This document shows, piece after piece, positions 1-6,465 of a stretch of 34,964 bases of DNA. Origin of the DNA: Planctomycetaceae bacterium (lineage in GTDB: Bacteria > Planctomycetota > Planctomycetia > Pirellulales > UBA1268); the NCBI GenBank assembly GCA_947459185.1, contig CANHCU010000031.1, positions 1-34,964 of the forward strand, in the 5' to 3' direction. Each line of letters opens with the position of its first letter. The first letter of the stretch is position 1. The translations under genes and the position numbers were made by a program. Under the pieces are notes generated by a model, which was not told the DNA's origin, made no database searches, and saw only the letters and a list, made by a program, of their open reading frames with translations.

Positions 1-96
1 GGCGCGAGCCGGGGGGCGCGTTGGACGTGATCCCGTCGCTGGCGCTCAGGGCTTCTATGGGAGCGTCGCATGGAAGCCCCCGGCGCGAGCCGGGGG
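1..96. repeat. REP-like palindromic repeat, family A (one partial and one full hairpin)
   Basis: Positions 77-84 and 89-96 form a perfect 8 bp stem (CCCCCGGC / GCCGGGGG) closed by the four-base loop GCGA. Positions 1-16 are the right part of a second copy cut by the window edge, with the same GCGA loop. Between them, bases 30-59 match bases 30421-30450 at 26 of 30 positions, and there too the segment lies between two such hairpins. The unit is therefore hairpin plus spacer, repeated in tandem and present at two distant loci. It lies downstream of the response regulator stop codon, read on the minus strand. No coding potential is seen. Confidence 0.8.
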
Positions 97-107
97 TCGT
101 GCGTAAC

Positions 108-611
108 TCATTTCCCTTGGCCTGATGCGCGGGGCGGCAGTTCGTCGTCCATCGTGCTGATATAGCTGCGGAGCCGCTCCAATTCGTCGCTGACGTGCCG
201 GAGCTTGAGCATGTTTTCCACGCGCTTCACAAGCTCGACCTTGTTGACCGGCTTCGACAGGAAGTCGTCGGTGCCGGCCTCGACCGCCCGCTCGATGTCG
301 CCGAGTTCGCCGAGCGCGGTGACCATCAGGATCATGATCGGACTGGTGGCAGGGTCCGACTTCAGCCGCTCGCAGACTTCGAACCCCGACAGCTTCGGCA
401 TCATCACGTCGAGCAGGATCACGTGGGGGTGGAAGGAGGCCACCTTGTCGAGCGTGTCGCGGCCATCCACCGCCGCGGTGATCTCGCAGTCGAGTTCGGC
501 GAGATACACCTCGAGCAGTTCGCGGTTGGGCTCGTTGTCATCGGCGATCAGCACGCGGCTGCGCGGCGTCGCGGTGGGCGTTTTCGAAGAATTGGTTTTG
601 GGTGTAGGCAT
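108..611 (-). CDS. Response regulator, receiver domain only
   Basis: A 167-residue protein with a single CheY-like receiver domain, roughly residues 18-138. The acidic pocket is D24/D25, the phospho-acceptor is D68 in the strand reading VILLDVMMP, the switch Thr is T98 and the conserved Lys is K120 in the LSKP motif. The first 17 residues are Ser/Thr/Pro-rich, and about 30 residues follow the receiver with no recognisable output domain. It would receive a phosphate from a histidine kinase and act by protein contact; no kinase is in the window. It lies 46 bp downstream of the DUF2617 gene on the same strand, so co-transcription is likely. No strong ribosome binding site precedes the ATG. Family is secure; pathway is unknown. 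Confidence 0.9.
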   Translation of the reverse strand: MPTPKTNSSKTPTATPRSRVLIADDNEPNRELLEVYLAELDCEITAAVDGRDTLDKVASFHPHVILLDVMMPKLSGFEVCERLKSDPATSPIMILMVTALGELGDIERAVEAGTDDFLSKPVNKVELVKRVENMLKLRHVSDELERLRSYISTMDDELPPRASGQGK

Positions 612-657
612 CGGGCAGAGCTTGTGTGGAGGACGTGTGGGAAGGAACGGTGCGACC

Positions 658-1197
658 TCAGGGGAGTTCGAAGAGCGACTGACTCTTCACGATCGCGCGG
701 TCGTCCGGGAAGGTGTGAAACGCCTGCACGGAGAGGCCCGAGGCGCGGGTTTCGATGTTGATCCAGCTGAGGGCGCCCGTGGCCAGCCTCCCAGACGCAC
801 TGAAATGGTGGAGCAGGCCATGCTTGCGGCCCTCGGCAGCGAGTTCTTCCTGGAACGCCCAGAACACCTCCGGCGCGACCCGCTCGAGCTGGAAGCACAT
901 CTGATAGGAGCCGCCGCCGCGGCACTCCATCCGGTCGCTGCGTTCGCCGCTGAGCCGGTGGGAGAGCAGCCGCCGCTTCTGGGGCAGGGGCTGGTTGCTG
1001 CCGGCCGCCACTTCAGTCAGCGTCAGGCCATCCTTTCGCCAGGTCACAAGGTGGCCGGCATTGGTGATCGCCACTGTGGCCGCATACCCGCCGCGGTCGA
1101 TCGTGCGAGAGCACTGAATTTCGAAGAGTTCAGGATGCAGCACCCGCCCGTAGAGCTGGAAGACCAATTCGGCGACCTTGGGACGAGCCGACAGCAC
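658..1197 (-). CDS. DUF2617 family protein
   Basis: About 179 residues. The N-terminal pattern RPKVAELVFQLYGR..HPELFE, followed by a GGY..V.ITNAGH.VTWR stretch and LTLTEV, resembles what I recall of DUF2617, a family of unknown function in planctomycetes. No catalytic motif, signal peptide or membrane segment is visible, so it should be cytoplasmic. The start chosen is GTG at 1197, because GGAG lies 9 bases upstream and family members usually begin just before the RPKVAEL segment. The frame stays open upstream to another GTG at 1236, which would add 13 residues encoded by the tandem repeat at 1215-1244. It sits between the CPBP protease gene and the response regulator, all on the minus strand. 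Confidence 0.7.
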   Translation of the reverse strand: MLSARPKVAELVFQLYGRVLHPELFEIQCSRTIDRGGYAATVAITNAGHLVTWRKDGLTLTEVAAGSNQPLPQKRRLLSHRLSGERSDRMECRGGGSYQMCFQLERVAPEVFWAFQEELAAEGRKHGLLHHFSASGRLATGALSWINIETRASGLSVQAFHTFPDDRAIVKSQSLFELP

Positions 1198-1214
1198 GAG
1201 AGGCCACTCCACAA

Positions 1215-1244
1215 AGACACTGGTCACAGGAGACACTGGTCACA
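1215..1244 (-). promoter_or_regulatory. Tandem 14 bp direct repeat upstream of the DUF2617 gene
   Basis: AGACACTGGTCACA occurs at 1215-1228 and again, exactly, at 1231-1244, a 16 bp period. The pair ends 17 bases upstream of the preferred GTG start (minus strand), inside the 158 bp gap after the CPBP gene. The position would suit an operator or a local duplication. If the upstream GTG at 1236 were the true start, the repeat would be coding instead. No protein is known to bind it. Confidence 0.35.
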
Positions 1245-1355
1245 AAAAACTTGAGACACATCAGCCGGCCTCCGAGGCCCGCTGCACCGAAAGGATTATA
1301 GATCGTGGCCGCATCTGACACCAAGGCAGATGCCAGTATCGTTTTCGCCGCCGAT

Positions 1356-2306
1356 CTACAGCAACCCGACGAGCAGGTCGTAGAAAAAATGAGTGCCAGC
1401 GGCGATGCCGAAACCGCGTAGCAGGAACAGCACGGCGAAAAAAATTCCCGCCACGGTGCGAAACGTGAAACTATAGAGCGCGAACGAGTCGCCAAGCGGT
1501 CCGATATAGTGCGCGGCGCTGAAGAGCAGGCTCGACAGCAGCAGCGCCCAGAACCCGGCAGACAGCGGCGAGCAGCCTAGTCGCTCCAATGTCCAGACGG
1601 CAATGGGCAGCATGAGCAGCCGAAACAGCACCTCCTCGTAAAGCCCCGCGCCGCAGAAGCCGATGAGTCTGGCCAGAACTGTCTGCCAGCCGAATCCGGC
1701 GTCGGCCTGCCACTGGAGGAGTTGCCCGTGCACGAGTTCCCATTGCAAGAGCTGTTCGCGGAACGGCCAGAGGCTCTGCTGCAGTCGTCCGACGCCGACG
1801 AGCACCACCGCCCAGAGCAGGCATTCGGCCGTCATGCCGGGGAGTGCGGCCAGGCTCACCCGCCAGCGGTCGTGGGCCAGAAATTGCCACACCAAAAGCC
1901 CCGCCACGGTGAGCAGTGGCAGGAGAAAATACTGGCCGAATCCCAGGGAATCGAGCAGGTGTCGGAGCCAGACGTCGGCGCCGTTGCGGGGTGAACCGTG
2001 GCCCAACAGCAGCACGCCGCCCTCGTAGGCCAACACCAGGGGGAGCGTAAATACCAGACTCGTCAGCGGCGTGCGCGAGAGTTGCCAATACGAATCACTC
2101 GATGCGGAATCATGTTCCGTCGAGCGTGTCGCCGGCTCGGCATCCGCGGCGTCGTCGGAGAGCAGATCAGGGAGCGGATCTCCGAGAGGCAATCCATCAG
2201 GGACTAGGGCGGCAGGGAGCGGGTCGTCAAGCCCCCGTCGTGAATCGCGGGCGAACCGTCTGTTGGTGCTCGAGTCGCCGTTGTCGCGGGAAGAAGAGTG
2301 GTGCAT
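1356..2306 (-). CDS. CPBP family intramembrane glutamic protease
   Basis: A 316-residue integral membrane protein. A hydrophilic N-terminal tail of roughly 80 residues, rich in Asp, Ser and Arg, is followed by several hydrophobic segments. The CPBP (CAAX protease and bacteriocin-processing, Abi) motifs are present: EEVLFR with the Glu pair at about residues 224-225, His266 in the SAAHYIG segment, and His306 in THFFYDLL. The family cleaves or binds substrates within the membrane; the substrate cannot be predicted. The ATG at 2306 was chosen because the 68 in-frame codons upstream look non-coding and because homologous sequence only begins later. It may be transcribed with the DUF2617 and response regulator genes downstream, 158 bp away. 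Confidence 0.85.
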   Translation of the reverse strand: MHHSSSRDNGDSSTNRRFARDSRRGLDDPLPAALVPDGLPLGDPLPDLLSDDAADAEPATRSTEHDSASSDSYWQLSRTPLTSLVFTLPLVLAYEGGVLLLGHGSPRNGADVWLRHLLDSLGFGQYFLLPLLTVAGLLVWQFLAHDRWRVSLAALPGMTAECLLWAVVLVGVGRLQQSLWPFREQLLQWELVHGQLLQWQADAGFGWQTVLARLIGFCGAGLYEEVLFRLLMLPIAVWTLERLGCSPLSAGFWALLLSSLLFSAAHYIGPLGDSFALYSFTFRTVAGIFFAVLFLLRGFGIAAGTHFFYDLLVGLL

Positions 2307-2869
2307 GAGGCGATTCTTCAGACGTGGTGAAATGCCGTTATGACCGGGATTGTGAAGGATCTGGTCACGGCAGCACAGTATCTCGAATCGGTTTCGACAA
2401 TGCTTGCACTGCTGGCAAAAAATTTTTTTGGAGGAAACGCGATTTCTCTCCGGCAGTTTTGGGCATGTGAGTTCGTGCGCGCGGCGTGCGCGATGAGCCG
2501 TCCTTGACATCGGCGACCTGCTCCACAGAATGAGCCCTCATCAGGTGATCGTGAGACGCAGACATGGAGTCCATGTGGAAGCGGCCCTGAGAAGCGTTGA
2601 TAAACGCCTAGCAAACATTCGCCTGGCAAAAAATCGTTTCGAATTTCGGGGGCGACGACTGGAGGGAGCGACAGTCGGCGACTTTGGTCGTGGCCTGGAT
2701 GTCCCCCCGGTTTCGAGCGATGGTTGGGTGGCGGGTCGGGCTGTATTTACAGCGTTTTGTGGTCAGCGTGGGTGACGGTGTTTTTCCGGGAGGGCGGCCG
2801 GCGGTTAGAATCGGGGGTGCGTCGCGTCTTGTTTTACAGCTTGGCCGAAGCCTCTTGGTGTGAAACGCT
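2307..2869. other. 563 bp divergent intergenic region between the CPBP gene and folK
   Basis: No convincing gene is seen here. Short frames exist on both strands but none has a recognisable domain or a good ribosome binding site. An A6T7 tract at 2417-2429 directly abuts a hairpin at 2430-2451 (GGAG-GAAA, loop CGCGA, TTTC, one bulged T, CTCC). A 6 bp inverted repeat lies at 2656-2661 / 2672-2677. TAGAAT at 2806-2811 resembles a sigma70 -10 box and stands 58 bp before the folK ATG, but no clear -35 box is found 16-18 bp upstream. The region should hold the promoters of both flanking operons. Confidence 0.5.
2806..2811 (+). promoter_or_regulatory. Possible -10 box for the folK-panC-lgt operon
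   Basis: TAGAAT matches the sigma70 consensus TATAAT at five of six positions and lies 58 bp upstream of the folK start. The expected -35 position (about 2783-2788) does not resemble TTGACA, so this is only a suggestion. Confidence 0.25.
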
Positions 2870-3985
2870 ATGGCACGATGCCTTGTCGGATGCGGATCCA
2901 ATCTCGGGAAACGGCGTGAGTATCTCGACCGCGCGATGGAATTGCTGCGGTTCATGCCTGGCGTCACGCTCACGAGCGTGAGCCGCTACCGCGACACGCG
3001 GCCGATCGGCGGCCCGCCCGGGCAAGGGCTGTTTCTCAACGGCGCCTGTCTGTTTGAGACCGATCTGGCACCGCACGACGTGCTCGGCATGCTCGCGGCG
3101 GTGGAAAACACACTCGATCGTGAACGTGGCGAGCGATGGGGACCTCGAACGGTGGACCTCGATCTGCTGCTCTATGACGACGTTGTCCTCGACACCGAAT
3201 CGCTGACGTTGCCGCACCCACGGATGGTCACGCGCCGGTTCGTGCTCGAACCCTGCGTGGAGATCGCCCCGGATCTCGTGCACCCGTTGGCCGCCTGCAC
3301 GCTCGAGGATCTGCTCGAGAGCATCTCGTCGCCGCATCCCCATGTCGCGGTGGTCGGCGTGCCTGGATCGGGCGCGGCGGAGGTGGCGGCGGCGATTGCC
3401 CATGCGACGCTCGCGCGGCTGGTGTCGGCACCGCCGGAGTATGCCTTGGTCGGCGGCACGGCGCCGCGGCTGGATGCGGCCCCCGGTGACCTCGACTGGC
3501 GGCACGCGGTCGAGGCCTGCGCGAAACCGCTGCTGGCAAAGCGGTGGTCACAGGACCCACACGGCACCGTGGTTGATTATTGGCTGGGCACCGTACGGCT
3601 GGCGGCGTCCGAATCGTTGGCGGCTGAGCCGCGCGATCGCTTCGAGTCGTTCTTCGCGGACATGAAGGCGGACACTGTGCCGCCGCATGTCGCGATCCTG
3701 CTGCTGGCTTCGCCCGACGTGCTCGAGGAGAAGATCGCCCTCCGCGATCGGCAGTCTGCTGATCGCGGTGCCATCGGCGCCGGCTCGCATGCGGGTATGG
3801 CGGCGTGCGCGACGATGGACGAGGCGGTGGCCAGGCTCCTGCGATTGCAGGACCGGATCGTCGCCGAGCTCCGCTCGCCTGAGGCCAGCGGCGGTGGTGG
3901 GCCTCGTGCCGTTGTGACGATCGCTGCAGGCGATTTCGATAAGACGGTGCAGGAAGCGGTGGCCGTCGTCGAGGCGATGGTGTGA
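2870..3985 (+). CDS. folK: HPPK (folate synthesis) fused to a degenerate P-loop kinase-like domain
   Basis: A 371-residue protein. Residues 1-155 are 6-hydroxymethyl-7,8-dihydropterin pyrophosphokinase, which transfers pyrophosphate from ATP to the pterin in folate synthesis. Visible motifs are GCGSNLGKR (7-15), the ERWGPRTVDLDLL block with Mg-binding D96 and D98, and LPHPRM (114-119). Residues 158-371 look like a deoxynucleoside-kinase or thymidylate-kinase-type P-loop fold (VAVVGVPGSG at 161-170), but the position of the Walker A Lys-Ser/Thr is Ala-Ala, so nucleotide binding in the usual way is doubtful. A stand-alone HPPK is about 160 residues. The stop codon overlaps the panC ATG (TGATG), indicating translational coupling. 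No ribosome binding site is evident before the ATG. Confidence 0.88.
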   Translation: MARCLVGCGSNLGKRREYLDRAMELLRFMPGVTLTSVSRYRDTRPIGGPPGQGLFLNGACLFETDLAPHDVLGMLAAVENTLDRERGERWGPRTVDLDLLLYDDVVLDTESLTLPHPRMVTRRFVLEPCVEIAPDLVHPLAACTLEDLLESISSPHPHVAVVGVPGSGAAEVAAAIAHATLARLVSAPPEYALVGGTAPRLDAAPGDLDWRHAVEACAKPLLAKRWSQDPHGTVVDYWLGTVRLAASESLAAEPRDRFESFFADMKADTVPPHVAILLLASPDVLEEKIALRDRQSADRGAIGAGSHAGMAACATMDEAVARLLRLQDRIVAELRSPEASGGGGPRAVVTIAAGDFDKTVQEAVAVVEAMV

Positions 3986-4893
3986 TGCCAGAGATCGTGC
4001 ACGATCCCGATCGCATGCGGGCGCTGGTCGTCGAGGCTCGGGCTGCCGGCCGACGGGTTGGATTCGTGCCCACGATGGGAGCGCTCCATGCCGGTCATGC
4101 AAGCCTCGTGGCCCGCGCGGCGGCCTGCTGCGACGACGTCGCCGTCTCGATCTTCGTGAACCCGACACAGTTTGGACCGCACGAGGATTTCGCGCGGTAT
4201 CCGCGAACGCTGTCCGCCGACGCCGCGGTGCTCAAGCCGCACGGAGTGAGGTGGATCTATGCGCCGGAAGTGGCGGCCGTCTATCCGCCGGGAGATGCCA
4301 CGCGGATCGTCGTGGGCGGTCCGGCGGTGCCGCTGGAGGGAGAGCGACGGCCCGGCCATTTCGATGGTGTGGCGACGGTGGTCTGCAAGCTCTTCCTGAC
4401 AGTGCCGGCCGACGCCGCCTATTTTGGCGCCAAAGACTGGCAGCAGACGCTCGTCGTCAAGAGGATGGTCCGCGATCTGGGACTGCCGATCGAGATCGTC
4501 GTCTGCCCCACCGTGCGCGAGGCGGATGGTCTCGCCATGAGTTCGCGGAATGCCTATCTCTCCGCCGCCGACCGCCTCCGTGCCGTCGCGCTTTCGGAGA
4601 GCCTCAGGCAGGCGGAGCAGCTTTGGATTGCCGGGGCCGCTCCCACGGCGATCGAGCGAACGATGAGGGAGACGATGGAGAGGCATGGCATCGTGGTCGA
4701 GTATGCGGTGCTCGCCGACCCAGAGTCGCTCGACCCGCTCACCGACCATGCCATGCAGGCGGTGGCGCTGGTGGCTGGCCGTCTGGGATCGACGCGGCTC
4801 ATCGACAACCGTGAGCTGTGCGGACGCGGCACATCCGCGGCCGAAAACACACCCGAGCAAGGCCCTACACCCGAGCAAGGCCAGGCCCGCTGA
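3985..4893 (+). CDS. panC: Pantothenate synthetase (pantoate--beta-alanine ligase)
   Basis: A 302-residue cytoplasmic enzyme that joins pantoate and beta-alanine using ATP, the last step of pantothenate synthesis on the way to coenzyme A. The HIGH-type nucleotide motif PTMGALHAGH is at 29-38, followed by FVNPTQFGPHEDF, GHFDGVATVV, the FGAKDWQQ segment and MSSRN (185-189, the KMSKS-like position). The ATG at 3985 overlaps the folK stop; a GTG directly before it at 3982 is also in frame. The last residues are encoded by two tandem copies of a 16-17 bp sequence (ACACCCGAGCAAGGCC), giving TPEQGPTPEQGQ, which looks like a recent slippage tail. The stop overlaps the lgt ATG. Confidence 0.95.
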   Translation: MPEIVHDPDRMRALVVEARAAGRRVGFVPTMGALHAGHASLVARAAACCDDVAVSIFVNPTQFGPHEDFARYPRTLSADAAVLKPHGVRWIYAPEVAAVYPPGDATRIVVGGPAVPLEGERRPGHFDGVATVVCKLFLTVPADAAYFGAKDWQQTLVVKRMVRDLGLPIEIVVCPTVREADGLAMSSRNAYLSAADRLRAVALSESLRQAEQLWIAGAAPTAIERTMRETMERHGIVVEYAVLADPESLDPLTDHAMQAVALVAGRLGSTRLIDNRELCGRGTSAAENTPEQGPTPEQGQAR

Positions 4894-6260
4894 TGCTTTC
4901 GACGCTCTTTCACATCCCGACGCGGATCATCGTGGGCGGAACATCGCTGCCGCTGATTGGCTGTGGACTCCTGTTGGCCGTGTGGGGGATCGTGGCGGCT
5001 GTGATGCTGGCGCGAACCGCCGCTGGTCAGGGCTGGAGAGTGGCGTTGGAAACATTGGGAGTGCCGCTGGCGATCATGGCGGCGACGATCCTCTGGCTGC
5101 TGCCGGCGCTCGACGACGGCCAGGGCGTGCCGGTGCGAGGCTATGGAGCGATGCTGCTGCTGGCAGCCACCGCCGGCACCTGGCTGTCGATCGTGCGGGG
5201 CCGCAGCATGGGCTTCGATGCCGATACGATCCTGGCGCTGGGCATGGAGGTTTTTCTCTGGGGAATCGTCGGCGCCAGGCTCTTCTATGTGCTTGAGTAC
5301 CACGAGCAGTTTTTTGCCGCCGGACGGAGCTGGTCGGAGTCGCTGATGGCCGTGCTCAATGTCGCGGCCGGGGGACTGGTTGTGTTTGGATCGCTGCCGA
5401 CCGCGGCGCTCGCTGCCTGGCGATTTGCCAGTCGCCGCGGACTGTCGCTGCCGCGGCTGGCCGACTGCATCGCCCCGGGGCTGCTCGTCGGGCTGGCCAT
5501 CGGCCGGATTGGCTGCTTCCTCAACGGCTGCTGTTACGGCGGGCCCTGCGATCTGCCCTGGGCGGTCCGGTTTCCGCCGGAGAGTCCCCCGTGGCTCGAC
5601 CAGGCGGCGCGGGGGCTGTTGCCGGCAGCGGCGGCCAATGGCGGCCTCCCCTGGAGCCTGCCAGTGCATCCGGCCCAGCTCTACGCCGCGATCGATGCCG
5701 CGATTCTGGCGGTGCTGGCCTGCTTAGCCACTCCGCTGACCCGGCGGGACGGACAGGTGTTTGCCCTGGTGCTTACCCTCCACCCGATTTCCAGGCTCCT
5801 GCTGGAGGCCATCCGCGTTGACGAGCCGCCCGCCCTGGGCACGTCGCTGTCGATCTCGCAGCTGGTGTCGCTCGTGCTGCTGGCTCTTGCTGCGGCGGTC
5901 TGGTGGTGGACGTGCCGCCAGCCGCCTCAGCGGCCGCCACGTCAGTCTGCCCGACCTGAGGCCCCTCCCGATCGGCAGGGCCTGGGCGGCGGGGCGGGGC
6001 CGCGTGCCCTGCCGCCCGACAGTCTGACGATCCGCTGCCGCGAGAATGGCCCGCTCGTGGTCGAAATGCCCACGGCAGAGCGGTTTGCGGGCCTCTTCCT
6101 CCGCATCACGGACCATCAGGGGCAGGAGTTCACGCTGCCAACAGGGAAGCGGGCCGTAGCCCTCTGCCGGTGCGGCCACACGCGGAACAGGCCGTTCTGC
6201 GACGGCAGCCACAAAACCATCGGTTTCGAGGCGTCTGATCCGGCGACTACCCCCGGGTGA
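4893..6260 (+). CDS. lgt: Prolipoprotein diacylglyceryl transferase fused to a C-terminal CDGSH iron-sulfur domain
   Basis: A 455-residue protein. Residues 1-340 are a multi-pass membrane Lgt, which transfers diacylglycerol from phosphatidylglycerol to the lipobox Cys of prelipoproteins. The signature GRIGCFLNGCCYG is at 204-216, HPAQLYA near 259, and the R..LE..R.DEP segment at 301-312. After a Pro/Gly/Arg-rich linker (342-375), residues 376-445 form a CDGSH-type domain: LTIR..GPLVVE, then C425, C427, C436 and H440 in the pattern CxCxxTxxxPFCDGSH, which binds a [2Fe-2S] cluster. Ordinary Lgt is about 260-290 residues, so the extra domain is a fusion. It should face the cytoplasm if topology is standard, which is inferred. 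The ATG overlaps the panC stop (TGATG). Confidence 0.9.
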   Translation: MLSTLFHIPTRIIVGGTSLPLIGCGLLLAVWGIVAAVMLARTAAGQGWRVALETLGVPLAIMAATILWLLPALDDGQGVPVRGYGAMLLLAATAGTWLSIVRGRSMGFDADTILALGMEVFLWGIVGARLFYVLEYHEQFFAAGRSWSESLMAVLNVAAGGLVVFGSLPTAALAAWRFASRRGLSLPRLADCIAPGLLVGLAIGRIGCFLNGCCYGGPCDLPWAVRFPPESPPWLDQAARGLLPAAAANGGLPWSLPVHPAQLYAAIDAAILAVLACLATPLTRRDGQVFALVLTLHPISRLLLEAIRVDEPPALGTSLSISQLVSLVLLALAAAVWWWTCRQPPQRPPRQSARPEAPPDRQGLGGGAGPRALPPDSLTIRCRENGPLVVEMPTAERFAGLFLRITDHQGQEFTLPTGKRAVALCRCGHTRNRPFCDGSHKTIGFEASDPATTPG

Positions 6261-6304
6261 ATCGTGGCGGTTGTGCGGCCTGGGAAAGGTCTTTTGTAGG
6301 CGGA

Positions 6305-6326
6305 AAGTGTTCTCTGGAAAACACTT
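6305..6326. other. 7 bp inverted repeat between lgt and the MMPL gene
   Basis: AAGTGTT (6305-6311) and AACACTT (6320-6326) pair perfectly around an 8-base loop. No T-run follows, so an intrinsic terminator is not supported. It lies 45 bp after the lgt stop. Confidence 0.3.
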
Positions 6327-6430
6327 ACGTCATCCAACAGGTGTGGAAAAATGCCCTGGACGCCCGGGAGCGATATGGACTGGGCATGAAAACCCCTGTA
6401 CGGTTGAGATATTCACATATGGAAATCCCG

Positions 6431-6449
6431 CGCCCGGCACCCCCGGGCG
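6431..6449. other. GC-rich hairpin just upstream of the MMPL gene start
   Basis: CGCCCGG (6431-6437) and CCGGGCG (6443-6449) pair perfectly around the loop CACCC. It ends 16 bases before the ATG at 6466 and covers the zone just upstream of where a ribosome binding site would be expected; none is obvious there. It could restrain translation initiation. Confidence 0.3.
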
Positions 6450-6465
6450 GCCCAGTCTGGACGGC

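Noticed and set aside
2417-2451. A6T7 tract with hairpin as an intrinsic terminator
   Set aside because: The tract is on the wrong side for the plus strand, and on the minus strand the stem is followed by A residues before T, with no upstream gene to terminate.
2304-2510. 68-codon upstream extension of the CPBP gene with several Cys residues (CxxCKHC)
   Set aside because: The Cys pattern looks like a zinc ribbon but is irregular, and the region has low GC; a later ATG at 2306 fits the family length better.
2365-2574. Small minus-strand frame of 69 codons before the CPBP gene
   Set aside because: No homology, no ribosome binding site and no codon bias; left as part of the intergenic region.
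3577-4878. Long minus-strand open frame (433 codons) opposite folK and panC
   Set aside because: It is fully antisense to two well-recognised genes and its protein is Arg/His-rich with no domain; high GC makes stop codons rare.
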